A DNA stretch of 64,000 nt from a virus: the IMG/VR virus record IMGVR_UViG_3300045282_000084, positions 1-64,000 of that record. One strand, 5' to 3'. This document shows, piece after piece, positions 1-8,217 of this stretch (positions are counted from its first letter, which is position 1; each line of letters begins with the position of its first letter). The notes beneath the pieces were generated by a model. That model was not told the origin of the DNA. It saw only the letters and a program-made list of their open reading frames with translations, and made no database searches. Made by a program: the position numbers and the translations under genes.

Positions 1-2
1 GT

Positions 3-371
3 CGAGTCTGTGGTGGAGCACCGATCAGCGCTCACCACCTCGTTCCCCGATCTCGTGGTGGTGACGATCTCTATCCTGGCAACCTTGTGCCACTATGTGG
101 CGACGGGACGCGTGGCTGCCATTCAGACGTGGAGCATTACAAGAGTAGCGCACGCTATCGCTTGCGTGCGACATTGACCGATCTGGAGATCAACTATGTG
201 GTAAAGAAGCGCGGCCAACCGTGGCTAGATCGACAGTACCCGATTGATGAGCGACAAGTACAAACATCTGAAACCCGATCGTCCGCGCACCTGCTTCAAC
301 GCAGTGGGGCAGCAAAAAACCCGCTTCCTCTCAAGGGCCGAAGCGGAGAAACACGCCGCCTCGCGGGATAG
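3..371 (+). CDS. HNH endonuclease, truncated by the left edge
   Basis: The frame is open from the first base, so the true start lies outside the window. The visible part carries a classic HNH core: a Cys-Gly-Gly turn, the motif HHLVPRSRGGDD, then NLVPLCGDGTRGCHS, which supply the metal-binding and catalytic His/Asn/His residues. HNH enzymes cut or nick DNA, and phages often carry one beside the terminase and portal genes, where some assist packaging. The last 40 or so residues look unlike an HNH tail and overlap the next gene by 125 bases. A one-base frame change would end the protein at a TGA at 245-247 overlapping the next ATG, so a sequencing indel or natural frameshift near 200-240 is possible. 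The HNH call is firm; the C-terminus is not. Confidence 0.8.
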   Translation, partial: RVCGGAPISAHHLVPRSRGGDDLYPGNLVPLCGDGTRGCHSDVEHYKSSARYRLRATLTDLEINYVVKKRGQPWLDRQYPIDERQVQTSETRSSAHLLQRSGAAKNPLPLKGRSGETRRLAG

Positions 372-444
372 CGATCAAGTCGTGGCCTACCGGTGTCGTG
401 CGTGCGCTGGTTTCCATGTGGGAAAGCGCCGGGGTATCGTGTAA
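247..444 (+). CDS. small zinc-finger-like phage protein
   Basis: This 65-residue protein has one Cys in the first third (RPRTCF) and a C-terminal YRCRACAGFHVGKR segment, giving a CxxC-plus-His pattern typical of small phage zinc-binding proteins. A charged helix (SRAEAEKHAASR) joins the two. I chose ATG 247; a TTG one codon earlier is also possible. No strong ribosome binding site is visible, and the start overlaps the HNH gene. Function is unknown; nucleic-acid binding is an inference from the metal-binding pattern. Confidence 0.6.
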   Translation: MSDKYKHLKPDRPRTCFNAVGQQKTRFLSRAEAEKHAASRDSDQVVAYRCRACAGFHVGKRRGIV

Positions 445-469
445 GCCGTAAAGCAGCAAGGAGATTGAT

Positions 470-682
470 ATGGCACGAGGCAAGATCATCGAGATCCAGC
501 GGAACGGAAAGGCGACTGCCGAGTACGACGACGGATCAACGCGAATCGGACATATCGATCTGATTCCCGGTGGAGGAATGAGGTTCGTCCCAGTCGAAGT
601 CTGGAACGAGTCGGTGGAACCGCTCCCTGAGCCCCCAAGCGTGAAGCGCGTGGTGGCCGAAGCGAATCTGCCCGGAGCATGA
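470..682 (+). CDS. hypothetical protein, 70 aa
   Basis: A good AAGGAG site sits about seven bases before the ATG. The protein begins with a short beta-rich stretch (KIIEIQRNGKATAEYDDGST) and ends in a proline-rich then basic tail. It overlaps the next start by four bases (ATGA), which suggests translational coupling. I do not recognise the family. Position just before the portal gene suggests a late gene. Confidence 0.65.
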   Translation: MARGKIIEIQRNGKATAEYDDGSTRIGHIDLIPGGGMRFVPVEVWNESVEPLPEPPSVKRVVAEANLPGA

Positions 683-825
683 ATGTGAGTTGCGCCATCT
701 TGGGCCACACGCCCAAGCAGTCGGCCGATGGCAAAGTGGGCGAGATTCAGTGGGTGTGCTCTCGATGCGGACGGACTCTTGGGCCAGTGAAGGTGCGGTT
801 CCGAGACCGCATCGATACCAAGTGA
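679..825 (+). CDS. small CxxC protein, 48 aa
   Basis: The ATG at 679 overlaps the stop of the preceding gene (ATGA). The protein carries a CSRCG zinc-knuckle-like pair near residues 27-30 and an upstream Cys-His pair at residues 5-10, so it could bind one metal ion. It ends seven bases before the portal gene. No family is recognised. The coupled start and the metal-binding pattern support it being real. Confidence 0.6.
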   Translation: MNVSCAILGHTPKQSADGKVGEIQWVCSRCGRTLGPVKVRFRDRIDTK

Positions 826-832
826 GGACACC

Positions 833-3118
833 ATGGCGATTGCCGAGGTACGCCAGGGAGCCGTAGAGAGGTTCCGTCGAGCCTGGTCGAGCAAGGGCTA
901 TCAGGGGGTTTACCCCGCCACCGAAGTGGGGTGGAGGCAGGGGATGAACTACTCCACCCAGGCCAGCGCCATCTCGAACATCATCGGTGCGCCGGGCACC
1001 CCTCGCAGAGTCCAGGCTCTCTCGGAAATCTACGGCGGCACCGACAACGCCGACTCTTGGGTCTTCTCTTGCATCTCCCTGATCGCAGGGACTGGTGCGT
1101 CCTACGAGTGGTCGATCACGACGCCAGGCGTCGGCAAGCAGCGTCAACCTGTAGAGAGTCCCCCGCCTGAGCTGATCGACCTGCTCGGCTACCCCAACCC
1201 GCAGATCACGTACTTCGACTTCGCCGAGGACGTGTTCACCGACATGGATCTGTTCGGCAACTCGTACTGGCTGATGGACCGTATGAACGGGCTCGGTCAA
1301 CCAGCAGAGCTGCTGAGGCTGGAGCCCGAGTACATCCAGGCCGTCGCCGACATGCGAGACAACCTGATCGGCTGGGTGTACACGGTCGGCTCGGTGCAGA
1401 TTCCCTACCGGTTGGATGAGATCGTCCAGTTCCGCACTCGCAATCCCATGCCGCGCATCGGTCGCTTCTACGGCATGGGGACGGTCGAAGCTCTGATCAG
1501 GTCGGTCGAGTCTGATCTCGCTCAGACCCAGCATGTGGTCAGCTTCTTCACCAACGGTGCCCGCATCTCTGGCGTCCTGACTTCGGCGGAGCCGATGACA
1601 CCGGAGCAGTTCCGAAACGTGCAGCTCCAGTTCCAGGAGGAGTACGGTGGCGCGGGCAACGCCTACAAGATGCTGATCGCCGATGGGTCGAGCCGGTACC
1701 AGCCCATCTCTCAAGGCCCAGCCTCGCTCGGCATCGTGGATCTGCGCAAGCTCCAGAAGGACGAGTTGCTGTCGGGGTTCAACGTGCCTGAGTTCCTGCT
1801 TGGTGGTGCCGCCCAGGCTGGTGTGTACAAGATGGAGGAAGCCCAGAACGTGTTCTACCGAGGCATGCTGCCTCGGGCCATGCGCTTCGAGCAGAAGTTG
1901 CAGCGGATGCTAACAGCGCGGTGGAAGCTTGGTTTCGACGTGGCGACCGGTGTGACCGAGCCGATGAGCATCAAGGTCGCGCGCTCGCGCGAGATGATGG
2001 GCACGGGGGCGAGTCTGAACCAGATCCTTGAGAACCAGTCGCTGCCGAAGATCACCCACCCCGAAGCCGACGTACCGTTGCTCCCAGGCGGAATCACCCC
2101 CTGGTACGCCGCTGCGGGCATGGACCCACCGACACCACCCGCACTACCTGGCGGTGCACAGGGTGACGGTACGCCCACGATCAACGAGTCGTCAGGCGAG
2201 CAGGGTCCAGGCAACCCGAGCACGAACCCGACCCGACAGGATCAGCAGGCAGAGTCGCTTCCCGACCTGGATACGAAGGAGCTTGAGAAGTCGCAGGGGC
2301 TCAAGCCACCGCCGCTCCCTGACGGCTACGAGAAGCTGACCGCGATCAAGGCCATCCGCATCCGCCCCGCCGTGATGCAGACGGCGCTCGACGTGCAGGG
2401 CGAGTTCCTAAACACGGTCACGCCCCAGGTTCGACAGGCGTTTGTGCTGTTCTTCACCGGTCAGCGCAACCGGGTGATGGACAAGCTCTCCGAGTTCAAG
2501 GGCTACCTGCGCCGCTCTGATTCGACGCGCAAGCAGGGCCGGTCGGTCTCAGAGTTGGACATCGATCAGCTCTGGGATCGCCCCACCGAGGACTTGGCGC
2601 TAACGACCATGTACATGCGCCAGATCGACACCTGGGGGCCGCGGGCGCTGGCTCTGGTGTCGGAGATCACCACACCGGGCTTGATCTGGGCGGCTGAGAA
2701 TGAGCACGTGTCTGAGGCTCGACAGCGACTGACCAGGGCCATCCCTCGCGTGAATGAAACGACCCGTTCTGACCTGCGCCAGCAGATCATCGTTGGTCTT
2801 CGTCGTCGGTACACGACGGCTCAGATTGCCAACGGCGTCTCGCAGGAGAACTACACAGGGATCATGGGAATATTCGATGATGCCGTGGCCAAGCGGTCAG
2901 AAGTGATTGCTCGCACCGAGTCGGGAATGATGTTCTCCCGTGCCGCCATCGCCACCTACGAAGCCGGTGGTGTGAAGATGGTCGAGGTCTACGATGGCAC
3001 CGAGTTCGATGCCGAATGCGCAGCGGCAAACGGTCAGCTCTGGTCTCTTGACGAGGCCGACTCAAACCCACAGGAGCACCCCAACTGCGTGCGTTTCTTT
3101 GTGCCCGTGTCAAAGTAA
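833..3118 (+). CDS. portal protein fused to a MuF-type head morphogenesis domain
   Basis: At 761 residues this is far longer than a lone HK97-type portal (about 400-450). Residues of about 60-430 read as an HK97-family portal, the dodecameric ring through which DNA is packaged and to which the neck attaches (DNLIGWVYTVG, FFTNGARISGVL, LGGAAQAGVYKMEEA, FYRGMLPRAMRFEQKL). A proline- and Gln-rich linker follows at about 430-500. The C-terminal part ends in the signature of MuF minor head proteins: IARTESG near residue 695, a single glycine-rich turn, and HPNCVRFFVPV at the very end. MuF proteins are usually separate and enter the capsid with the DNA; fusion fixes the stoichiometry to the portal. 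A metal- or disulfide-linked Cys pair (ECAAANG, HPNC) is preserved. The start has a weak upstream site. Confidence 0.88.
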   Translation: MAIAEVRQGAVERFRRAWSSKGYQGVYPATEVGWRQGMNYSTQASAISNIIGAPGTPRRVQALSEIYGGTDNADSWVFSCISLIAGTGASYEWSITTPGVGKQRQPVESPPPELIDLLGYPNPQITYFDFAEDVFTDMDLFGNSYWLMDRMNGLGQPAELLRLEPEYIQAVADMRDNLIGWVYTVGSVQIPYRLDEIVQFRTRNPMPRIGRFYGMGTVEALIRSVESDLAQTQHVVSFFTNGARISGVLTSAEPMTPEQFRNVQLQFQEEYGGAGNAYKMLIADGSSRYQPISQGPASLGIVDLRKLQKDELLSGFNVPEFLLGGAAQAGVYKMEEAQNVFYRGMLPRAMRFEQKLQRMLTARWKLGFDVATGVTEPMSIKVARSREMMGTGASLNQILENQSLPKITHPEADVPLLPGGITPWYAAAGMDPPTPPALPGGAQGDGTPTINESSGEQGPGNPSTNPTRQDQQAESLPDLDTKELEKSQGLKPPPLPDGYEKLTAIKAIRIRPAVMQTALDVQGEFLNTVTPQVRQAFVLFFTGQRNRVMDKLSEFKGYLRRSDSTRKQGRSVSELDIDQLWDRPTEDLALTTMYMRQIDTWGPRALALVSEITTPGLIWAAENEHVSEARQRLTRAIPRVNETTRSDLRQQIIVGLRRRYTTAQIANGVSQENYTGIMGIFDDAVAKRSEVIARTESGMMFSRAAIATYEAGGVKMVEVYDGTEFDAECAAANGQLWSLDEADSNPQEHPNCVRFFVPVSK

Positions 3119-3176
3119 CTGTGGATGTTGTCCGAGGATATGGCTACAGTCTGCGTACCTAGTCTGAGGAGAGAGC

Positions 3177-4274
3177 ATGCCAACTTCAAGCGCAGGGCGA
3201 TGGTACGAGGACGACGAAGCCGCTCCGCGTGCGGATGTCGCCTCAAACACCCTCGTCGCAGTTCCGGCGACCACGTTCACCACTCCGTTCAACACTGAGG
3301 ACGCCCTCGCGTTCGCAGCCACGCTGAATGTCGGCGCATTCACCGGCACCGGCTCCCCGACGCTCGTCGTCACACTCCAGTCCGCGAACGATCAGCCCAA
3401 CACCGGCACCTACGCGGTGCAGCAGCTCCAGTATTCGGGCACCGTCACCGGCGGAACCTTCACGCTCACTTACGGCGGTCAGACGACGGCTGCGATCCCC
3501 TACAACGCGACTGGCGCCCAGATTCAGGCAGCACTCGCGTTGCTGTCGAGTGTCGGCGTTGGCCCGCAGGGACAGGTCAACATCCAGGTGACTGGTGCTC
3601 CATTCGGCCTTGGCCAGGCACTCGTCGGCCAGGGCGCGATCGCGAACATCATGTTCCAGAACAACCTCGTTGGTCCGCAGTCCACAGTCACCGTGAACAA
3701 CGGTGCCATCACCGGGGGCGGCACCGTGGTGGCCTCCTCGCTGATCACTGGAGTCGCCCCCGGTGGTACCGCTGCGGTGCAGTCGCTGCATGCTTCGGCA
3801 GCGATCTCAGCGGGCACCTACACGATCACCTATGGCGGTCAGGTCACCGCCCCACTCCAGTGGAACGCCACCGCCGCCCAGGTGCAGACTGCGCTCGCAG
3901 CGCTCTCGAACCTTGGCGTTGGCGCTGTCACCGTGACCGGCGGCACCTTCTCAACTCCCACCGACTACACCTGCACGTTCACGCGGGCGAACCCGTTCCA
4001 GGGCCCGGCTCTGCCGTTCACGATTCAGCCGACCGGAATCACTGGTGGCACACTGTCGGTCGTGCAGACGACCGCAGGCGTGGCGGCGATTGAGACCGAC
4101 TGGTTCGACGTGAAGGCGTTCCCCGACACGTTCACCGCTCCGACCGGTGGCCAGTCGCGTGCAGTCTTTGGCCCGCTGGCCGCGTTCTGTCGCTGGAAGG
4201 TCGTGACGGCGGTGGGCTCGGTCATCTCGTGCACCTACGACATTACCGGCACAACCGAGAAGCGGCGTTCCTGA
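3177..4274 (+). CDS. structural beta-sandwich protein with two inserted Ig-like repeats
   Basis: The ATG follows a GAGGAGAG site. Two similar modules of about 90 residues occupy roughly residues 85-175 and 200-290. Each has the pattern GTxTxTYGGQ, a short strand, an AAQVQxAL helix and a glycine-rich VxVTGG strand. Related copies occur inside the tail tube and in the 1315-residue tail protein of this window. The flanking N-terminal part (SPTLVVTLQSAND) and C-terminal part (ETDWFDVKAFPD, VFGPLAAFCRWKV) look like two halves of one small beta-sandwich split by the repeats. Its place between portal and protease suggests a capsid-decorating or neck protein, but this is inference. Confidence 0.65.
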   Translation: MPTSSAGRWYEDDEAAPRADVASNTLVAVPATTFTTPFNTEDALAFAATLNVGAFTGTGSPTLVVTLQSANDQPNTGTYAVQQLQYSGTVTGGTFTLTYGGQTTAAIPYNATGAQIQAALALLSSVGVGPQGQVNIQVTGAPFGLGQALVGQGAIANIMFQNNLVGPQSTVTVNNGAITGGGTVVASSLITGVAPGGTAAVQSLHASAAISAGTYTITYGGQVTAPLQWNATAAQVQTALAALSNLGVGAVTVTGGTFSTPTDYTCTFTRANPFQGPALPFTIQPTGITGGTLSVVQTTAGVAAIETDWFDVKAFPDTFTAPTGGQSRAVFGPLAAFCRWKVVTAVGSVISCTYDITGTTEKRRS

Positions 4275-4285
4275 AAGGGAGGACA

Positions 4286-4708
4286 ATGGACCGCAAGAGC
4301 ATCAACATTCTGCCCCCGCATGAGGGGCCAAGTGTTCAGACGAGCGACATCCAGGGGCCGCAGGGGAACACAAATCCCCCGCTGTCTCCGGTCACGAACT
4401 CTCCAGAGCATCGGGGTGGGTACTTCAACGACGACTCTGTGAACGGCCACGACTACGACGGCCCTCCAACTCATGGGCCGCTGCATTCGACAACGAGCCC
4501 TGTTGGGGCTGATCATCCCTACCTCGATGGCGACACGCAGGATTCCTACGCGGGCCCTCCATACGGACGCACCGCGCGGGGCGCAGCAGACGGCGGCGTC
4601 AGCCGCGATGCCTTTGGCAACTACAACCCGAATGAGCCCGCCACGTCGGGCCGCACCGCTCGCGGCGCTGCTGATGGCGGGATCGGTTACCCCTACAACG
4701 GGCACTGA
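4286..4708 (+). CDS. low-complexity Gly/Pro/Asp-rich protein, 140 aa
   Basis: I chose ATG 4286 because AAAGGGAGG lies just upstream and the reading frame before it belongs to the end of the previous gene. The sequence is rich in Gly, Pro, Asn and Asp with little predicted secondary structure. It contains an exact internal duplication, GRTARGAADGG, at about residues 95 and 119. No enzyme motif is visible. Lying just before the protease it could be a disordered head-assembly accessory, but no function can be assigned. Confidence 0.6.
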   Translation: MDRKSINILPPHEGPSVQTSDIQGPQGNTNPPLSPVTNSPEHRGGYFNDDSVNGHDYDGPPTHGPLHSTTSPVGADHPYLDGDTQDSYAGPPYGRTARGAADGGVSRDAFGNYNPNEPATSGRTARGAADGGIGYPYNGH

Positions 4709-4720
4709 TCGAGGGAGCGC

Positions 4721-5764
4721 ATGGGCGTTCTGGAACAGGAGCGAATCGCAGAGCGAGAGTTCTGCGTCGATGTCCCCTTCGAGGTCAAGTCCGCTGACGG
4801 TTCCAAGTCTGGCGACCTGAGTCTCAAGGGGCTGGCGTCCACGTGGATGGAGGACAGGGACGGCGAGACCGTCGATCGGCACGCCTTTGACGAGGACCTG
4901 CCGACCTACATGAGCACCAACCCGATCCTGCTCTGGCAGCACTCGCAGGAGATGCCGCTGGGTCAGGTCACAACTGCTCAGGTCAGCGACGCTGGGCTGG
5001 CTGTCAAGGCGTTCGTGCCCAAGCCGACCACTGGCATGTCCGCGTGGAAGTTCGACGCCTACAACGACATCAAGCGCGGCGTCGTGCGCACCTTCTCCAT
5101 CGGTGGGCTGATGCAGCGAGAGCTGCGCTGGCCCGCCAACGGTGATGGGACTCCCAACTACGACGTAGACCCGAAAATCTTCATCCCTCGGGTCATGTTG
5201 CTCGAAATCAGTTGCGTGTCCATCCCGGCAAACCCTGGGTCTCTGTACGAGGCTGCGGTCAAGTCGATCAAGGGAGCGGGAGTGGGGCCTGTGCTGACAG
5301 ACAACGTGAAGGAGCAGATGGCACAGCTCCTGGGAATGAAGGCCGTCACCGACGAGGCGCTCAAGGCCATGTCTGATGACGAGCGCGAGCGGCATTTTGC
5401 TGCTCTCTCTCGCCTGTACCAGCGCTGTGGTCTGGTCGCCCCTGAGCGCGATTCATGGAAGCGAGCCGCGGGGGTGATGGAGAAGGCGACGAGCGCGAAC
5501 ACCATCCTGATGGCTACGATTCCCCCACTGATGCTGACCCTGGGGATGGTCAAGACCGGCCGGGGTGGGAACGTCAGTGAGCAGGATCGCGAAGAAGCCC
5601 GTCACGTGAGCATCGATCGCGTGGCTGCTGCACTCAAGGGCGAGAAGTTCGATGACGACTCGGCGACTGATCCATCGGAGAAGATGGCTCAGATCGACGC
5701 AATCAAGCAGTTGGGCCTTGCGATCGCGGGCCTCGGAACCGACACGGGAGGGACGGATGGCTGA
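4721..5764 (+). CDS. HK97-type prohead serine protease
   Basis: The first 185 residues match the Caudovirus prohead protease family, which cleaves the scaffold or delta domain of the capsid during head maturation. The catalytic His is in PILLWQHSQ (His74), the Ser in RTFSIGG (Ser126), and the downstream acidic position in LLEISCVSIPANP (Glu162). Residues 186-347 are an extra helical tail that ends in a Gly-rich segment; this may be a scaffold-like extension, an inference. In most phages the capsid gene follows directly. Here it is 15 kb away, with an adhesion block in between. Confidence 0.88.
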   Translation: MGVLEQERIAEREFCVDVPFEVKSADGSKSGDLSLKGLASTWMEDRDGETVDRHAFDEDLPTYMSTNPILLWQHSQEMPLGQVTTAQVSDAGLAVKAFVPKPTTGMSAWKFDAYNDIKRGVVRTFSIGGLMQRELRWPANGDGTPNYDVDPKIFIPRVMLLEISCVSIPANPGSLYEAAVKSIKGAGVGPVLTDNVKEQMAQLLGMKAVTDEALKAMSDDERERHFAALSRLYQRCGLVAPERDSWKRAAGVMEKATSANTILMATIPPLMLTLGMVKTGRGGNVSEQDREEARHVSIDRVAAALKGEKFDDDSATDPSEKMAQIDAIKQLGLAIAGLGTDTGGTDG

Positions 5765-6131
5765 CAAGGCCAAGGACAATGCTCCCTCGGCTGAGGCGCA
5801 CGCCGCTCTCCAGTCCGAGGTCGCGGCGATGCGGGCGCGGCTCGCGCAGATGGAGCGCGACCACACCAGGCTCCAGCGCGAGGCGAACGTTCAGGGAGTC
5901 AAGGTCACCCAGGGGGTGCCCTCAAAGCTGGTCGTGGTCATGCCCGGCAACACCGTCGTCACGCCCGATGGCGTACAGCACGAGGAAGGCGACGAGTTCG
6001 TGTATCCGTGGGGGCCATCGGCGGACGAGATGGAGGGTCTGGGCCACATTCAGATCCTGAACCACGACGCTTCCGACCATCCCGATTCCGACGCCGCCAA
6101 GGAGCGGTGGGAGGTCAAGGCAAATGCATAG
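5757..6131 (+). CDS. hypothetical protein with N-terminal coiled coil, 124 aa
   Basis: The ATG at 5757 has a GGGAGGGACG site upstream and overlaps the end of the protease gene by eight bases. Residues of about 12-45 form a heptad-like helix (LQSEVAAMRARLAQMERDH). The rest holds a short beta region (SKLVVVMPGNTVVTPDG) and an acidic end. The overlap with both neighbours implies co-expression. Family not recognised; a virion or assembly role is likely from position only. Confidence 0.65.
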   Translation: MADKAKDNAPSAEAHAALQSEVAAMRARLAQMERDHTRLQREANVQGVKVTQGVPSKLVVVMPGNTVVTPDGVQHEEGDEFVYPWGPSADEMEGLGHIQILNHDASDHPDSDAAKERWEVKANA

Positions 6132-6855
6132 CGTCCAGGCACTGCTGAACAAGATGGACCACCGCGAGCTTGTCGATCTGGTCGGCGAGGTCGGAGAGAA
6201 GAACATCGTCCAGGTCAGGGTTGACCGTGCCAGCTACGTTGGCAAGCGGGTCACCTACCTGCGCAAGCACCGCGAGGTGCTCGACGCCAAGGCGGTCATC
6301 ACTCAGGCGATGCTGTTCGAGTACGACCGCCTGCGGGCTTTGTCAGGGAAGGTGCCGCTGTACGTGCCCGAGGCGATCAGGCGCTGCGGTGGAGAGCTGG
6401 TGTCGATCAGGTCCAACCTGCGCACGAACGCTGGCATCAACTACACCAGCGTCCAGCTCGGTGGCGCAGCCTCGGCCACGGTCGCCAAGTGGATCGCGGT
6501 GACCAACAACACCAACGTCGCCAACGTGCTGAACACGTCGGCCAACACCACCACCTCCCAGATTTGCTGGGGTACGGCGACGGCGACCGATGCCGCCCCA
6601 TCCATCTCGCGTGGTGAGTACACCGCCCTGGGTGTCGCCCGAGCGGCTGCGACCTACGCCCACACCACGGCGGTCGCTTCCTATACGCAGACGCTGACCG
6701 ACACGGCGAGCGGTGCCTGCACGTCGCTCCAGGCTGCGGGTATGTTCGACTCGGCCTCACAGGGCGCAGGGACGCTGTTCTTCGAGACCCTGTTCACGGC
6801 CACCACGCTGGCCAACGCGGACCAGCTCACGCTGACCTGGACGGTGAACGCATGA
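6124..6855 (+). CDS. structural protein, tail-fibre-like, 243 aa
   Basis: The start overlaps the previous gene by eight bases. The N-terminal 100 residues are helical (a basic leader with KHREVLDAKAVITQAMLFEYDRL). From about residue 115 the protein is a Thr/Ser/Ala-rich beta domain. It ends in a pattern often seen in phage virion proteins: ALGVARAAATYAHT, then a Cys-containing strand, MFDSASQGAGTLFFE and LANADQLTLTWTV. This C-terminal module resembles small virion decoration or fibre-tip domains. It opens the adhesion block, so tail-fibre or decoration roles are both plausible. Confidence 0.6.
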   Translation: MHSVQALLNKMDHRELVDLVGEVGEKNIVQVRVDRASYVGKRVTYLRKHREVLDAKAVITQAMLFEYDRLRALSGKVPLYVPEAIRRCGGELVSIRSNLRTNAGINYTSVQLGGAASATVAKWIAVTNNTNVANVLNTSANTTTSQICWGTATATDAAPSISRGEYTALGVARAAATYAHTTAVASYTQTLTDTASGACTSLQAAGMFDSASQGAGTLFFETLFTATTLANADQLTLTWTVNA

Positions 6856-6944
6856 TGGTGCTTGTTGCTGGCGGAGGTCTGCTGATCACGGTGCTGGTGA
6901 TCTTGGCAATCATCTGCTTGGTGCTGTACATCGTGCGCAGATGA
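6852..6944 (+). CDS. tiny single-pass membrane protein, 30 aa
   Basis: The ATG overlaps the previous stop (ATGA). Nearly the whole peptide is one hydrophobic segment (LLITVLVILAIICLVLYIV) followed by two arginines, a positive-inside anchor. It ends 14 bases before the start of a secreted protein gene. Because it is so short the call rests on hydrophobicity and coupling alone. A membrane role is plausible, but no function can be assigned. Confidence 0.45.
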   Translation: MMVLVAGGGLLITVLVILAIICLVLYIVRR

Positions 6945-6958
6945 AGGAGTGACCACCG

Positions 6959-7327
6959 ATGAAGATGCGGATCTGGCTGGTACTATCATCGGCCGTCATT
7001 ATTGGGCTGTTCGCAGCACCATCAGCGATGGGTCACCAGGCGGTGCCACAATGGTTGCTGACGACGGTTCACAATCTCGTGGTCTCCGACCAGAATCAGA
7101 CGAGCGAGATCGCCGCCCTGTCGGCGCATCAGGCCGATCAGGATCAGGTGATCTCCACGCTGGTGAGTCGGCTGTCGGCTGATGAGACCAAGCTGGCGTG
7201 CTTTCGTTCGATTGGAGTCACCGTCGCTCACGTGCGCACGCTGAACGGGGAGCATCGGTACGTGCTCAGAGTCCCGAGCCAGGTGGGCCGCACGCCCTTT
7301 GCGCGCCTGGTGAGGACGACCTGCTGA
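6959..7327 (+). CDS. secreted or anchored protein with signal peptide, 122 aa
   Basis: AAGGAG lies nine bases before the ATG. Residues 1-25 are a signal peptide (basic start, hydrophobic core WLVLSSAVIIGLFAA, likely cleavage after SAMG). The mature part has a heptad-like helix (QNQTSEIAALSAHQADQDQVISTLVSRLSADE, residues about 45-76) and a short beta end with two Cys residues. It abuts the glycosidase gene. A phage-encoded exported protein beside an enzyme gene could act at the host surface, for example in superinfection exclusion, but that is speculation. Confidence 0.6.
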   Translation: MKMRIWLVLSSAVIIGLFAAPSAMGHQAVPQWLLTTVHNLVVSDQNQTSEIAALSAHQADQDQVISTLVSRLSADETKLACFRSIGVTVAHVRTLNGEHRYVLRVPSQVGRTPFARLVRTTC

Positions 7328-8209
7328 ATGGCTCGCAGCAAGATGGTCATCGCTGCGTCTCAGCATCTGGTTGACGCCAAACACTGTCTGTTCGGGGCGG
7401 ACGACAACTCGCGTGGGTTCACCGGCCCGCTTGGCATCGAGACGCAGATGGGCAAGGGCATGGGGGTGCGCAACCGCCACTACTCGTGGAACGCACCGGT
7501 AGGCACCATCGGGATCAACTGGGCGGCTGACTACACCAAGGGCCACATCCCCATGATTTCCCTCGGCGGTCAGGGCTACTCAGAGGAGATCGTGAAGGAG
7601 ATCGTCGCGGGCAATCACGACGCCTACTTCACCGCCATGTTCACGGCCATCAAGATGGGCAAGGGTATCTTCCGCCCGTGGATGGAGATGAACGGTGGTC
7701 ACAACACCTACTCGGCCGACACCGTGGCCTACATCGCCATGTGGAAGCGCGTGTATGAGCTGGCCCAGAAGGCGATGGCGACCAACCTGACCTGGGTCTT
7801 CTGTCCGCAGACGTTCGATCGCAAGAGCGTGTGGCCGAGCTACTGGCCGGGCGATGAGTACGTGGACTGGATGGGGCTCGATCTGTACCGCGACATCTTC
7901 GCCGCTGGAGATCCCTGGCGCTTGTGGGCGAACATGCACCACAAGCCCTTCTGCGTGTGCGAGTCGGGATTTCAGCAGGGCGTGCGGGTCAAGGGGTCTG
8001 ACGGCCGCAGCTACGACAAGGATGGAACGCTCACGGGCAACTCGCTGATCGACCAGGCTCGACTGGCGGTGAAGGCTCACCAGAACACGGTCATGTACCT
8101 GGTCTGGAACAACATCGGCCCCATCGGGGACGACTTCATCGACACCAGCCCCGAGTCCTTGCAGCAGTACCGGGCGTTCGCCGCTGACTCCTACTTCAAG
8201 TTCGTCTAG
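7328..8209 (+). CDS. GH26-like glycoside hydrolase
   Basis: This 293-residue protein reads as a (beta/alpha)8 glycosidase of the GH26 type, a family of beta-mannanases and related endoglycanases. The acid/base Glu is in FRPWMEMNGG (Glu120) and the likely nucleophile in CVCESGFQQ (Glu212). Between them lie VFCPQTF, WPSYWPGDEYVDWMGLDLY and, after the nucleophile, the closing strand TVMYLVWNN. Spacing and order match the family. There is no signal peptide, so it is probably a virion component rather than exported. It follows a secreted protein and precedes a tailspike, consistent with a polysaccharide-degrading device. A second, diverged GH26-like domain is in the giant protein downstream. The substrate cannot be read from sequence. 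Confidence 0.75.
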   Translation: MARSKMVIAASQHLVDAKHCLFGADDNSRGFTGPLGIETQMGKGMGVRNRHYSWNAPVGTIGINWAADYTKGHIPMISLGGQGYSEEIVKEIVAGNHDAYFTAMFTAIKMGKGIFRPWMEMNGGHNTYSADTVAYIAMWKRVYELAQKAMATNLTWVFCPQTFDRKSVWPSYWPGDEYVDWMGLDLYRDIFAAGDPWRLWANMHHKPFCVCESGFQQGVRVKGSDGRSYDKDGTLTGNSLIDQARLAVKAHQNTVMYLVWNNIGPIGDDFIDTSPESLQQYRAFAADSYFKFV

Positions 8210-8217
8210 GGGCTGCG

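Noticed and set aside
536-1714. 392-codon minus-strand open frame opposite the portal gene
   Set aside because: It is antisense to an obvious portal gene and has His/Arg-rich non-protein-like composition.
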